A stretch of DNA of 64,000 nt. Origin: Actinostola sp. cb2023 (lineage: Eukaryota > Cnidaria > Anthozoa > Actiniaria > Actinostolidae). This document shows, in pieces, positions 10,098 through 22,756 of the stretch. The notes under the pieces are model-generated. The model searched no databases, was not told where the DNA came from, and worked only from the letters and a program-made list of their open reading frames with translations. The stretch is from positions 1 to 64,000 of the forward strand of contig JAUJYZ010001472.1 of assembly GCA_033675265.1 (NCBI GenBank). Reading direction: 5' to 3'. Made by a program: the position numbers and the translations under genes. Each line of letters begins with the position of its first letter. Within the stretch, counting starts at the first letter, position 1.

Positions 10098-10695
10098 AAT
10101 ATGTATTGTTCTTACTGAAAATGTTAACCGCTTACAGAATTGCAACTGAAAACTTAACCTACGTTTCTATCCTCCCATCTTCTCCCATCCTCTTCTTCGC
10201 TGTTCTAAATTGGTCGATCAATTTCACCAATGTGGGTGTGGTCAGTCCATAACTATATTATACTCACTTTGCAGTTGGTTGATGTTGTACGCGTTTTTAT
10301 ATAGCACAGGTTCCTCCCCGAATCAGCGCTGCACCAGAGAAATATGATTGACAGCAAACGCAGTTATGAATTTCTGGTGAGTCCAGGGAGGGGAGGGAGG
10401 GGAATAGTGAGGGCTTATGAACGGGTCTTTAACTAACGTTTTTCCCTAAACTGAATCACGGTCGATCGAGGGTGCGCCTAATAGGTGAGGTGCGTCGTCT
10501 TATACGCGAGGAAATGTGTGACAATAATTCAATCGTAATGGCTTAACATACAGTATGTCGAACATTGTAACTTATACAATACAATGAAATAATATCTCGT
10601 GTATATTTGAACAAGTCGTTATTTACAATATAGTTTTCTATATACAGATATTATTCGACAGAAATGCAGCCAGTCATACATTTAAATATATGTGT

Positions 10696-10861
10696 CAGGG
10701 CCGTACATAACCCAAACTTCAAGGGGGGGGGGGGGGGGGGGGGGGCAGTTCATATTTAACAGCAAATAAATAAATAAAAATAGTACAATTCTCAGTACTT
10801 TTTGGCATCTTTTTCGCCTTGCTAGGGTGCCCTCCCTGACCCTGTGCTATGTACGGCCCTG
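10696..10861. mobile_element. 166-bp TIR element with internal poly-G
   Basis: CAGGGCCGTACATA at the left and TATGTACGGCCCTG at the right form the terminal inverted repeats. The interior holds an uninterrupted run of more than 20 G (about 10723-10745) and a short A+T-rich piece. It is non-coding; the proline run in an antisense frame is simply the poly-G tract. Confidence 0.7.
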
Positions 10862-10880
10862 TGTGTACAAAAAAAACGAT

Positions 10881-12474
10881 AAGTAATACCAAGAGACCAT
10901 GAGGGACAGAGAGGGAGTCTTCCAGTATAGGGTCTGGACTTCTGGTCTGGGATATCTTAATTTCAATAAATCTATTTTTAGAATGCGGACGTCTGAAGAA
11001 ATTAACTTCCGGTTCAAGCAGATGTAAAAATTGTTTTTTTAGGCCGAGTATTTTGACTCTGATTTTGACTGAAATCATCAGAAAAGCATCGCAAGAATTT
11101 ATTTTATATGGAAAGGAGTTGTTTAAGTTCGAACAGAGTCCAAAAGTCGCCTTGTGTCGTGGTCTGTAGGATTGAATGAACAACAAAAACTAAACGCCGA
11201 AAACTACTGCCAACTCAACAAGAAGGTCGCTGCATGAAGAAGGTCGCTGTTTGTACTTTCTTCTTGGTGTTCTGCCTTGAACAATTAAGAAAAACATTCC
11301 CAAGAATAGATGTAATCGATTTGAAAGTGCATTAAAGACTAAATCCGATGGAAAATCTAACGGGATAAAGTCGTGAAAATTGCTGGTTTTCCAAAAAGGC
11401 TGTTGATTGTTGTAGCGTGTGGATGCAAAGCTGCCGGCTTAGCCGAAGACTTTCAAAGACGTATTTCCGTCTCTTTCGTCAAACTATTTCGTCAGAAAGT
11501 GACTTCAATTTATTCTTGTATGTGGTTTAGTGGTATCTTGTAATTATCGTTGTGGCGTTTGAAGAGTTTTCACAAGGCTATTCAACTGAAACAAATTTGC
11601 CGCGAGTCACGAGTGAATCAAACAAGCAGTGAAAGTAAGCGTGTTTGTTGTGTGCTTGTGTATTTTCTTTACCTAAAATGACTTAAAAATGGATTGTGAA
11701 TATTTTTTGTGTGTATAACGGCATCTGAATGACTTGAAATCTCTGCAAAAACTACGGTTTACTTCATTCAAGTTTTGATTCAACGTTTACTGGATTCACT
11801 GAGTCCACAAGTTGGCTTTTATGGCCGCTTCATCGGGCGCTTCAGTGAAAATAAAAAGTTGAGCGCAAAACCGTTCAAAATTACTTTGTTATCCATCGAG
11901 TACCATTTCAAATAGAGGCCGCATCACCGGTATATTGTATTCCCTTGTTTATGCCACTTTGCTCAGTCAGAATCAAGTAATATTATTTCTGTTAGTTTAT
12001 ACCGAATTTCTGCCTGGTGCAGCACTTTGCCAAATTAAACTTGGGAAAGACACTCTCTCAGCAAAGAAAGGGAAACGAAAAATAACACTGATCAGAAAGC
12101 AGGTCTCAAATGGAAGAAGAATTAGACATTTTGGTGCAGATGAAAGAAGCAGTTGTTGACAAAAAGCATTCACTAGTTTCTTTCCGCGGGACATTTACAT
12201 TTTCTTTGTTATCATCTGACTCATTACTGCCGTCTCAAAAGTCTAATAATCTATAAATTATCCGAGACATTTATAAAAAGTAATCAAATTCAAAAAACAA
12301 AACAAAAACATGGTTTTATTTCGCCGGGATAGAGTAAGATAGCCGCCATCTACTTTGAACCGGAAGTTAATTTCCTCAGACGTCCGCATTCTAAAAATAG
12401 ATTTATTGAAATTAAGATATCCCAAGAATAGCGCGAGACTCCCTCTCTGTCCCTTATGGTCTCTTGGTAATACT
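10881..12474. mobile_element. 1.6-kb TIR element with about 130-bp inverted ends
   Basis: The left end 'aagtaataccaagagaccat' and about 130 following bases reappear inverted at 12345-12474. The shared stretch includes 'agaatgcggacgtctgaag' and its complement. I see no transposase domain in the interior; the short ORFs at 11935-12159 and nearby are unrecognised. It is likely non-autonomous. Confidence 0.7.
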
Positions 12475-14509
12475 TTTTTACGCTTGGAGGCAAGAGTTGC
12501 CTCCAAGGTTTTCATATAAAATTTCGATTTTTGAAAATTCGTTCATTCAATTCGCAATTTTGTTTTCCTTTTAAGGTGCGGTAATACGAGCAACAAAATC
12601 GTGCAACTTGTCGCGCAACATTTTCAGATTGTTGCGTTGCAAGTTGCAGAGCTATGTTTCTCGTATTACCATCGTTCGTGCAACTTGTCGCGCAACAAAT
12701 TAAATTTTCGGTCATTTGTTGCAGGTTGCAAAACTTTGTTGCATGAAGTAGAAAGAGCTTCTACTTTGCGCAACAAAGTTTTGCAACCTGCAACACGAAA
12801 AAATGTTGGTGTGACAAGTTGCGCGAACGGTGGTAATACGAGAAACATTGCTCTGCAACAGGAGGGAAATTTGCATGAGCATGCGCTTGACCGCTGGACC
12901 ATAAAAGCGTAATTTCGGAAGAACAAAAACCGATTATAGTAATAATAACGCTATATTTTATTATGTTGCTATTTTGATCATCAGAGTTCGACAAAAAGGC
13001 TTATTATATTGTCAAATGTTAATTTAATTCTAGCTTTTCACTGCACACTGGCTATTCATAAAATTCGTATTTTGTTTGATATTGAACGGCACAGGAAGCC
13101 CAAGCTGGAATTTTGTGGATTATATCTTAATTTGTTTTTCTATAAATACTGTAACAACAGTCTTGAAACTGTCCTGGTGTCTTGTGGTATTTATTTACTA
13201 TACCTGTACAAAGTTTCGTCGAATTTGAAAACAATTTAGATGTCTTCCCCGACCTTTCCATGAAGATATTTTTGTTGTTATCATGAAAAACTGTAATTTT
13301 ATCTCTTCTGGCGATTTTTTCCAACAATCTCAATAACATATACTGAAAGCATATGGTACATAGTTCTATGAAATGGTAAAATTTTTGTGGAGATTTGGGC
13401 TGGATTTCAAGCAATATGCAAAATATGAATATTTTTGAGTAATGAAATTTATGCAAACTTTACACTTCAATAAAATGTTTACACTTTGACCGATCTCAGC
13501 ATAATATCTAAAAACATGACCTTGATGGGAACATTACAAGAACATTGGAACACTGACAGAAGAGGCCCTACCATAAAACGAATACCATAATAAATGTGTT
13601 GACGATTAATTCACGTTCTACAAATTATGACGAAGATATTGTCGAAAATCTTCGACCGAGCGATTTTTCCCAGAGAAGTTACTGGAATTTTTCAAAACAG
13701 GAAACATGACTTTAATGAATTATGTAGTGGAAATTGTGGAGATTTCGGCTCAATTTCGAGATAACTAACTTTAAAGATTGGGATAATTGAGTATTCCAGA
13801 CATCATACCCAAGTTTATCTTCGTTTATTTGAAGTTGATTTGGTGTTGATGAAAGCTAAAATATAATAATATACATTCCATATGTATAAGAATTGACTAA
13901 ATGTATTTACTTTCCCTTACATCTTCTTCGCGACTGAGCTTGCAACGTCGACAAACTGCTTACTCCATGTCAGCTGGCCGCCATGTTGTCCAAAATAGAG
14001 TATTTAGCACAGCAAAAAGAACAGGAATTTGATATCAAATAAAGGCATAATACTCTAATATTTCGATCAATGAAATAACTTTAAGGCACAAAGATAGCAT
14101 TAAGAATTCATTTCTGCGTGTTCAGTACATACAATTCTCGTAGTACGTCCGCAAAAACTGTAAACATTGGAACCAAACAACTTGTGTCGAGTACATCTTG
14201 TATTCATCTGACTGTGGCGACGCATGCGCACACAAAAGTCCCTCCTGTTTGCTCTGCAACTTGCAACGCAACAATGTTGCGCGACAAGTTGCACGATTTT
14301 GTTGCCCGTATTACCGACTAATTGGAAGTTGGTTACCGGTTACCGGTTACCGATTCCAAAAATCCAGTTACCGGTTACCGATTTTTTTATTTTTGTAATT
14401 ATGTCTGTTGTAGCCTGAATTCTATCGATCAGGATATAAATATATGGTTATTAATGGCATTATTTTTTCCGACTTTCCTCGGACGTTTTTGTAACAATAC
14501 TCGAGAATT

Positions 14510-15560
14510 TAAGTCACTATAACTTTATCAATATTTATTCAATATTCACAAAACTTTGTCACCCGATGGGTGACTAGGTGTACCACCCATCGCAAGTATT
14601 GGTGTTGCCATCGCAACCTGAATAGCTGAGTAACCTGGCAATCACATGACTAAAACTTCAAGCCGAACGGCTTTATATAAGTCGTTATAACTTTATCAAT
14701 ATTTATTCAATATTCACAGAACATTGTCACCCGATAGGTGACTAGGTGTGCCACCCATCGCAAGTGCCGGTGTTGCCATCGCAACCTGAATAGCTGAGTA
14801 ACCTGGCAATCACATGACTAAAACTACAAGCCGAACGGCTTTATATAAGTCGTTATAACTTTATCAATATTTATTCAATATTCACAAACCTTTGTCACCC
14901 GATGGGTGACTAGGTGTGCCACCCATCGCAAGTGCAGGTGTTGCCATCGCAACCTAAATAGCTGAGTAACCTGGCAATCACATGACTAAAACTACCAACT
15001 CATGACTATATATAAGTCGTTATAACTTTATCAATATTTATTCAATATTCACAAAACTTTGTCACCCGATAGGTGACTAGGTGTACCACCCATCGCAAGT
15101 GCCCGTGTTGCCATCGCAACCTGAATAGCTGAGTAACCTGGCAATCATATGACTAAAACTTTACATAAGTCGTTATAACTTTATCAATATTTATTCAATA
15201 TTTACAAAACATTGTCACCCGATAGGTGACTAGGTGTGCCACCCATCGCAAGTGCCGGTGTTGCCATCGCAACCTAAATAGCTGAGTAACCTGGCAATCA
15301 CATGACTAAAACTTCAAGCCGAACGGCTTTATATAAGTCGTTATAACTTTATCAATATTTATTCAATATTCACAGAACATTGTCACCCGATAGGTGACTA
15401 GGTGTGCCACCCATCGCAAGTGCCGGTGTTGCCATCGCAACCTGAATAGCTGAGTAACCTGGCAATCACATGACTAAAACTTCAAGTCGAACGGCTTTAT
15501 ATAAGTCGTTATAACTTTATCAATATTTATTCAATATTCACAATTAACGCTGTCACCCGA
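14510..15560 (+). repeat. 168-bp satellite array, left arm
   Basis: Seven units start with 'aagtcgttataactttatca' at about 14511, 14681, 14847, 15015, 15168, 15338 and 15506 (spacing 153-170 bp). Each contains the small palindrome CACCCGATGGGTG and a TTGCCATCGCAA palindrome. The same unit occurs inverted in the right arm of the host element. Confidence 0.85.
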
Positions 15561-15760
15561 TGGGTGACTCGGTTTTCCACCCAATCATTTCACGTTTGTC
15601 TGGAGACCCAAACTAGTAACAGTTATTCAATGTTGAAAAAACATTGTCACCCGATAAACAAGTAAAGCAGCAAGCAAGCAACTAATACTGATGTCAAACT
15701 TGGCTGCTAGTTATCGAAACCCAAAAAGAGTCGGCAAGCAAAGAAAATGATTCTAATATC

Positions 15761-16550
15761 CTAGATTTTCTTGACAATTTTCCTTGGATTCTTTGCCTTT
15801 CTACGGGACGTCTTTTCACCCGTGTTCTTTTGCTTTAGGTCGGTGTCTTTGACTGTGGTGGTTAGAGAATTGAAATACAGTGAGTGTCCGTCCTGGGTTC
15901 CAAATATGTTTAACACGGTTGTATTATAAGATACATCTTCCTCCTTCATAGCAGGAGAACCGAGGAAATCATTTCACCGTTAGATCTTATCCCATGCATA
16001 TTCGTGAATTCATATTCTCTAGTGCATAATCCGAAAAGACCGCGCTCTTTTACGGGAATCGTGATGACGAACTGCTGTAACAAATTATTTTGTAGCAAGA
16101 AGATCTTACTCTTGAAATATCGCTCCATAGCAATATTCTCATTATTTCCCTGAATTCTGACCGTGAAAGAACCACTGATGCTTGTAGTCTTTCGTTGTCA
16201 GAAACATCTGGAATGGATTGAAGGTGTGGCATTTGGTTTTTGACGAACTCCTCGATTTCTGGGTCAATACGCTCAAGGTCGTCATCCGTATCTAAATCGC
16301 TATCTTCTCTCACGGGACTTGTGTCTGAATCTATAAGATTAATTAAAATCCACATTATTGGAATAGTGAGACATTTGCAATATGTGTTCCTCTCCCACAT
16401 GTTGAAAACCAGTGATTGATCATGGATTATGTTACCTTTTGTTGCGATGTCTTCCTTTTCGATACAACTACGATTGCCTTCTCCGCCTTTCTCTTCTTCC
16501 ATTTCACTATCATCTGATCCTAAAATGATTGTATTAACAAGATCCGTCAT
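15761..16550 (-). pseudogene. Unrecognised ORF remnants inside the nested element
   Basis: Reading from 16550 downward, an acidic region (SDDSEMEEEKGGEG) is followed, after a possible intron, by SPVREDSDLDTDDDLERID, then in a different frame by MERYFKSKIF...KERGLFGLCTREYEF, then after a further frame change by a basic tail rich in K and R ending at 15761. The composition is protein-like and the order is consistent with one former coding region of roughly 230 codons. At least two frame breaks prevent a clean product. I do not recognise the family. Its position between the satellite arms suggests transposon cargo. Confidence 0.35.
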
Positions 16551-16777
16551 TTGAAACAGCCGAGTCTAGTGTCTGTCGTTCAGGTGCTGCAATGTTTGCA
16601 TTATTGCGAAATGCAAAATATACTAATTAACTTCATTTTAAAACTACCTCTTTTAAGGGAATTGATGATTTTCGGCCCGTTGAATGTACAATTTTCTTTC
16701 CTGAAAAAGCGTAAAATCTTTAGTTTAGCAATGTTACCAATAATAATAAACTGTTTTAATCAGTCTAGGAATTGCTA

Positions 16778-17330
16778 AAATCCTTCCTTCCTTCCTTCCT
16801 TCCTTCCCTTCCTTCCTTCCTTCCTTCCTTCCTTCCTTCCTTCCTTCCTTCCTTCCTTCCTTCCTTCCTTCCTTCCTTCCTTCCTTTCCTTCCTTCCTTC
16901 CTTCCTTCCTTCCTTCCTTCCTTCCTTCCTTCCTTCCTTCCTTCCTTCCTTCCTTCCTTCCTTCCTTCCTTCCTTCCTTCCTTCCTTCCTTCCTTCCTTC
17001 CTTCCTTCCTTCCTTCCTTCCTTCCTTCCTTCCTTCCTTCCTTCCTTCCTTCCTTCCTTCCTTCCTTCCTTCCTTCCTTCCTTCCTTCCTTCCTGCCTCC
17101 CTTCCTGCCTCCTTCCTTCCTTCCTCCTCCTTCCTGCCTCCTTCCTTCCTGCCTCCTGCCTCCTGCCTCCTTCCTTCCTGCCTCCCTTCCTGCCTCCTGC
17201 CTCCCTGCCTCCTGCCTCCTTCCTGCCTCCTTGCCTTCCTTCCTGCCTGCCTCCTGCCTCCTTGCCTGCCTTCCTGCCTCCTGCCTCCTGCCTAATATTG
17301 TTTCCTTCCTTCCTTCCTTCCATCATGAAC
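16778..17330 (+). repeat. (TTCC)n microsatellite grading into TGCC/CTCC variants
   Basis: About 320 bp of almost pure TTCC is followed by a degenerate part with CTGCCTCC and related units. The long ORFs read from it on both strands (FLPS and GRKE repeats) are artefacts of a 4-bp repeat without stop codons. Confidence 0.95.
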
Positions 17331-17756
17331 AAACAGTGCATTCGTCAGCTTCCTTCCTTACCCTGCATACTTGATGTTACCTACAGGCCCTGGGTCTAAC
17401 TTATCCACCGTATGCCCTTCTGTGACATCATTCCTTCAGGAGCTTCCTAAACACCAACTTCCTTATAATGCTCCATTACCCTTCCAAGACATTTCTTGTA
17501 CCCAAGAATTCGCCGCAAAAGATTGGAAGCCTTCTGAATGCCTTCACCTCATTTATGGAAACTATTTGCTTTGAAAAATAACTCCTTGCAACACGATTCC
17601 AGTACCCATCAATGCTAGACAAAGACTGTCCGGGCTGAGTTGGACTACCATCTTCACGTTTTAAAACGCTCAAATAGTGATTGCAAATAATGTTGTATGT
17701 ATTCCTTTTCTGCAAGTGATGAACATACATACATCACGAACATTGCACTCCAAACT

Positions 17757-18200
17757 GAGGGGGGGGGGGGGGGGGGGTACATGCTTGTAAAATGGGGGCC
17801 ATGCTTTGCATCTTTTAGATAAAACGAATGACTTCATTATTTACTAATAAAGCTATCCATCTATCTATCTTCATTGAATCTATTGTTTTAGAAAAGAGAT
17901 CTAATTCAATTGATTGTCAATTGATACCAATTTACTAACTGATTATCAATCGGTATATCAGCAATTGATAACAATTGATACTCACTCAGATTTTTCCCGT
18001 TATCAATTGTTATCAATTTCTCCCAATGAAAATTACGATCCTTGTCAGAATTACAGACCCTATTCAAGAAAATTTAGGGTGAAATGTATACCCTATCTAA
18101 GACCAAAGCCAAAAAACCATACCCTATCCAGCGGCGCATACCCGTATAGCAAATATTGGGAGTACCCGTCCCCCCCCCCCCCCCCCCCCCGGGGGGGGAG
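17757..18200 (-). repeat. Poly-G-headed repeat and poly-C/poly-G junction
   Basis: A run of about 19 G lies at 17759-17778. At 18170-18198 about 20 C are followed directly by 8 G, which can fold back. To the left of that junction, on the minus strand, is the string GGGTACTCCCAATATTTGCT followed by repeated ATAGGGTATGG-like blocks, as in the element at 34694-35110. The interval 17900-18020 has repeated ATTGATAACAATTGATA palindromic pieces. Confidence 0.65.
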
Positions 18201-18204
18201 TGGG

Positions 18205-19090
18205 TAAAAGGCCACATTCATAAGCTCAGTAGCTTGAGTTGCATATTATGGTACTATGCTAAGACTATTGATCACGAAAAATAGTGCATACAGTTTTTAA
18301 AACATGTATCAATAACAAAATATGAAACTGACCTTGTATCGAACCATTTCCAGTCATTACTAATTGCACGGCGTTATTGATATACCCAGCATATCGCGTC
18401 AGTTGTAAATGTTCAGTTGTAAATGTTCAGTAAGGCATGGCTACATGTATATATAGTGCTTCAGTTTCCGTTTACGTCAATACATGTAATGTAACTATCT
18501 ATAATATTTGGAAATCACCATCTATCTAGAATATTGTGTAAGATTTATTATATTTCTTATCTAGTATGACTACGTAATAGCCACATTCCAACTCTGTCGC
18601 AACTTCCGTCGCACACATAGAAATTTATAATGCACTCAAATTGGTTTTGAGTGACCAAGTCAATTGTTGACTAGCACTTAGTGTGGATGGTAAATTTCGA
18701 TCGCTACTACAAAAACATGCAATGGACAAAGGAATGCCCTTACATATATTGATTTCATTCGTCAATGATTTTTTGTTCGACTGATTAGTGTCCACATTTT
18801 AAAATGTATGTATGTCATCACTGATTGTACACATACGACTGGCAGGACGTGAGATAGGTTCTACACGTGCGTAAGGGATAATCCTGTTATTACAAGTGTA
18901 TGATTGTTATCTCGGTGTTCTAGAAAGCCGATGGACTTAAATTATTACGCAAAAGAAGGACATAGATTTCTTTAAATTTAAAATTCCTTTATTGTTTGAT
19001 GCTTGGAACTTTTCATAAGCATACATAAACGAGCTCTTTTGACTCAAACTCCAACTGAAATCAGTCACAATTGATTTGTTTTAAATTCCC
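18205..19090. other. A+T-rich interior of the nested element, no gene seen
   Basis: There are no ORFs of convincing length and no recognisable domain. The stretch joins the poly-C/poly-G junction to the right satellite arm. Confidence 0.5.
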
Positions 19091-19094
19091 CTTT

Positions 19095-19700
19095 ACATCG
19101 TTACCGCTACATTTGATGGGTGGTACACCTAGTCACCCATCGGGTGACAGCGTTAATTGTGAATATTGAATAAATATTGATAAAGTTATAACGACTTATA
19201 TCAGTATAGTCATGAGTTGGTAGTTTTAGTCATGTGATTGCCAGGTTACTCAGCTATTCAGGTTGCGATGGCAACACCTGCACTTGCGATGGGTGGCACA
19301 CCTAGTCACCTATCTGGTGACAATGTTCTGTGAATATTGAATAAATATTGATAAAGTTATAACGACTTATATAAAGCCGTTCGGCTTGTAGTTTTAGTCA
19401 TGTGATTGCCAGGTTACTCAGCTATTCAGGTTGCGATGGCAACACCTGCACTTGCGATGGGTGGCACACCTAGTCACCTATCGGGTGACAATGTTCTGTG
19501 AATATTGAATAAATATTGATAAAGTTATAACGACTTATATAAAGCCGTTCGGCTTGAAGTTTTAGTCATGTGATTGCCAGGTTACTCAGCTATTCAGGTT
19601 GCGATGGCAACACCGATACTTGCGATGGGTGGTACACCTAGTCACCCATCGGGTGACAAAGTTTTGTGAATATTGAATAAATATTGATAAAGTTATAGTG
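19095..19700 (-). repeat. 168-bp satellite array, right arm (inverted)
   Basis: About three and a half units of the left-arm satellite in reverse orientation, with the complement of 'aagtcgttataac' recurring near 19187, 19357, 19527 and 19694. The outer 19700-19898 mirrors 14317-14510. Confidence 0.85.
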
Positions 19701-19962
19701 ACTTAAATTCTCGAGTATTGTTACAAAAACGTCCGAGGAAAGTCGGAAAAAATAATGCCATTAATAACCATATATTTATATCCTGATCGATAGAATTCAG
19801 GCTACAACAGACATAATTGCAAAAATAAAAAAATCGGTAACCGGTAACTGGATTTTTGGAATCGGTAACCGGTAACCGGTAACCAACTTCCAATTAGTGT
19901 ATTACTACCGCACCTTAATTAGCTTCTGTTTTTTTTCGAACGCACGACCGAGATGTATTATT

Positions 19963-21730
19963 ACCATCCATCCTATCGTCCATCTAACCATCCATCTAAC
20001 CATCCATCCTATCATCCATCCTTCCTTGCATCTAACCATCCATCCTTTCATCCATCCATCCTTCCATCTAACCATCCATCCTATCATCCATTCATCCTTC
20101 CATCTAACCATCCATCCTATCGTCCATCCATCCATCCATCTAACCATCCATCCTATCATCCATCCTTCCTTGCATCTAACCATCCATCCTTTCATCCATC
20201 CATCCTTCCATCTAACCATCCATCCTATCATCCATTCATCCTTCCATCTAACCATCCATCCTATCGTCCATCCATCCATCCATCCATCTAACCATCCATC
20301 CTATCATCCATCCTTCCTTGCATCTAACCATCCATCCTTTCATCCATCCATCCTTCCATCTAACCATCCATCCTATCATCCATTCATCCTTCCATCTAAC
20401 CATCCATCCTATCGTCCATCCATCTAACCATCCATCCTATCATCCATCCTTCCTTGCATCTAACCATCCATCCTTTCATCCATCCATCCTTCCATCTAAC
20501 CATCCATCCTATCATCCATTCATCCTTCCATCTAACCATCCATCCTATCGTCCATCCATCCATCCATCCATCTAACCATCCATCCTATCATCCATCCTTC
20601 CTTGCATCTAACCATCCATCCTTTCATCCATCCATCCTTCCATCTAACCATCCATCCTATCATCCATTCATCCTTCCATCTAACCATCCATCCTATCGTC
20701 CATCCATTCTTCCATCTAACCATCCATCCTATCATCCATTCATTCTTCCATCTAACCATCCATCCATCTAACCATCCACCCTATCATCCATCCATCCTTC
20801 CATCTAACCATCCATCCCATCATACATCCTTCCTTCCATCTAACCATCCATCCTATCATCCATCCATCCTTCCATCTAACCATCCATCTAACCATCCATC
20901 CTATCATCCATCCATCCTTCCATCTAACCATCCATCCTATCATCCATCCTTCCATCTAACAATCCATCCTATCATCCATCCATCCTTCCATCTAACCATC
21001 CATCCTATCATCCATCCTTCCTTGCATCTAACCATCCATCCTTTCATCCATCCATCCTTCCATCTAACCATCCATCCTATCATCCATTCATCCTTCCATC
21101 TAACCATCCATCCATCTAACCATCCACCCTATCATCCATCCATCCTTCCATCTAACCATCCATCCCATCATCCATCCTTCCTTCCATCTAACCATCCATC
21201 CTATCATCCATCCATCCTTCCATCTAACCATCCATCCTATCATCCATCCTTCCTTGCATCTAACCATCCATCCTTTCATCCATCCATCCATCCTTCCATC
21301 CATCCTATCATCCATTCATCCTTCCATCTAACCATCCATCCATCTAACCATCCACCCTATCATCCATCCATCCTTCCATCTAACCATCCATCCCATCATA
21401 CATCCTTCCTTCCATCTAACCATCCATCCTATCATCCATCCATCCTTCCATCTAACCATCCATCCTATCATCCATCCATCCTTCCATCTAACCATCCATC
21501 CTATCATCCATCCTTCCATCTAACAATCCATCCTATCATCCATCCATCCTTCCATCTAACCATCCATCCTATCATCCATTCATCCTTCCATCTAACCATC
21601 CATCCAATCATCCATTCATCCTTTCATCTAACCATCCATCCTATCATCCATCCATCATTCCATCTAACCATCCATCCTATCATCCATTCATCCTTCCATC
21701 TAACCATCCATCCTATCATCCATTCATTCG
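19963..21730 (+). repeat. CATC-type satellite with higher-order units
   Basis: The basic unit is CATC/CATCC/TAAC, arranged in larger repeats of about 130-150 bp distinguished by TTGCATC, TTTCATC, TTCATCC and CGTCC variants. The higher-order unit recurs near 20010, 20150, 20300, 20440 and 20580 and later becomes irregular. Apparent ORFs (one of 430 codons) are repeat artefacts. Confidence 0.95.
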
Positions 21731-21734
21731 TTCA

Positions 21735-22756
21735 TCCACTCGTGCACACACCATCTCATCCATCTTTCCCTTCCCTACATTTTGTCATCGATTCATCTAT
21801 CCTACCATCCATCCGTGCGTCCATCCTGTACTCATTTCATTATCCATTGGTCGCTAAATCCGCTATCGATCCATACTTCCTCAGTTCCATCTAGCTCCAT
21901 CCCCGATTCCCTCCGTCCGCCATCGATCCTTCCGATTCTTCTACTAACTACTGTAAATATGAAATAGAATATCAAAATGGGACGGATAATCACTGTATTG
22001 TTCTGCGTCTCAGACTGATGAGACTGATGCCGATGTAGCAATGTCCTGCTGGTTTTATTACAGTCAGTCTACTGCTGTTCAAATTACGTAGGTTCACTTA
22101 GTAAGGTCTCATGTACGCATATTAAGGTCATGTGTAATTACGCCAACAAACTATATACCTTGGTACATTTAGAGGTGACTTCTAGCAGCTATGTTATGTA
22201 CCAGGGTTATGTATAGCTCTTGTATAACATCTATTTATTGCAAATCAGAAACAATTCTCGTTCAAATTTCGACAGGAGTGAGACATGATTGATAAGAAAG
22301 CATCGAGTAGGAAGATAAGTTAACTTAGATTGATGCCAAAGCGGAAACTGTGGGCAGTAGAATAAAATCAACTTCCGTTTGCGATCGTTCTTCCGGTCTA
22401 CCGATTATAGATGACGTTGAGATACCATAGAGTACCAAATAAAAACAGTAAAGAAACAAGCTCTTAGAATACTCTAAGTGTCGAAAACGAAGTTTTCCTA
22501 CTGTAGAGTGTTAACCCAAGAGTAACTTTGGGGAATAAAATTGAATATATTTTTTGCGGGCTTCCTTTCTCATTGATTGCATCGATACTGAGGGAGACTG
22601 AAATATTGCATTTGTGCCGCTTGTAAATTGACGACTGACTTTGTAATTATGCTGTCGTGGATCTCTACGCCCCCATTCCAGTAGGTATTCATACAGAGGG
22701 CACGTACCCTTAAATTGCAACCCATGTTCAGAGATTCAAGTAGTTTGAGAGAAGAA
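21735..22756. other. Region upstream of the Ig gene, no gene seen
   Basis: After the satellite fades (about 21950), the sequence is unique and of mixed composition. A 69-codon minus-strand ORF (22511-22720) has no recognised family. The promoter and 5' UTR of the Ig-domain gene should lie here, but I see no decisive core element. Confidence 0.4.

Larger units (their letters stand above)
14317..19898. mobile_element. 5.6-kb nested element with satellite-bearing inverted arms
   Basis: The ends ACTAATTGGAAGTTGGTTAC and their complement are followed on both sides by a tandem GGTTACC block, then about 130 bp of shared unique sequence, then a satellite array. The flanking target copies are GTATTACCG (14308-14316) and GTATTAC (19899-19905). 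The interior holds decayed minus-strand ORFs (15761-16550), a large TTCC microsatellite and a poly-G-headed repeat. No transposase is recognised. Confidence 0.7.
12573..19916. mobile_element. Outer TIR element (GCAAC-rich) split by a nested insertion
   Basis: The left terminus AAGGTGCGGTAATACGAGCA at 12573 matches inverted sequence at the right. The right terminal repeat is cut by another element: the part ending GCCCGTATTACCG lies at 14255-14316, and the last bases, CCGCACCTT, lie at 19908-19916. Excising 14317-19898 and one duplicated target copy restores a terminus complementary to the left end. Subterminal regions carry many GTTGC/GCAAC blocks, including a hairpin at 12719-12793. The interior 12930-14100 is A+T-rich with no recognised gene. 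Confidence 0.7.

Noticed and set aside
10719..11186. 155-codon minus ORF with a polyproline tail
   Set aside because: It crosses two unrelated transposon ends and reads the poly-G tract; no domain.
16772..17374. 200-codon FLPS-repeat ORF and antisense GRKE-repeat ORF
   Set aside because: Artefact of the (TTCC)n microsatellite.
20602..21894. 430-codon ORF of HPSxHL-type repeats
   Set aside because: It is a translation of the CATC satellite, open in several frames and on both strands.
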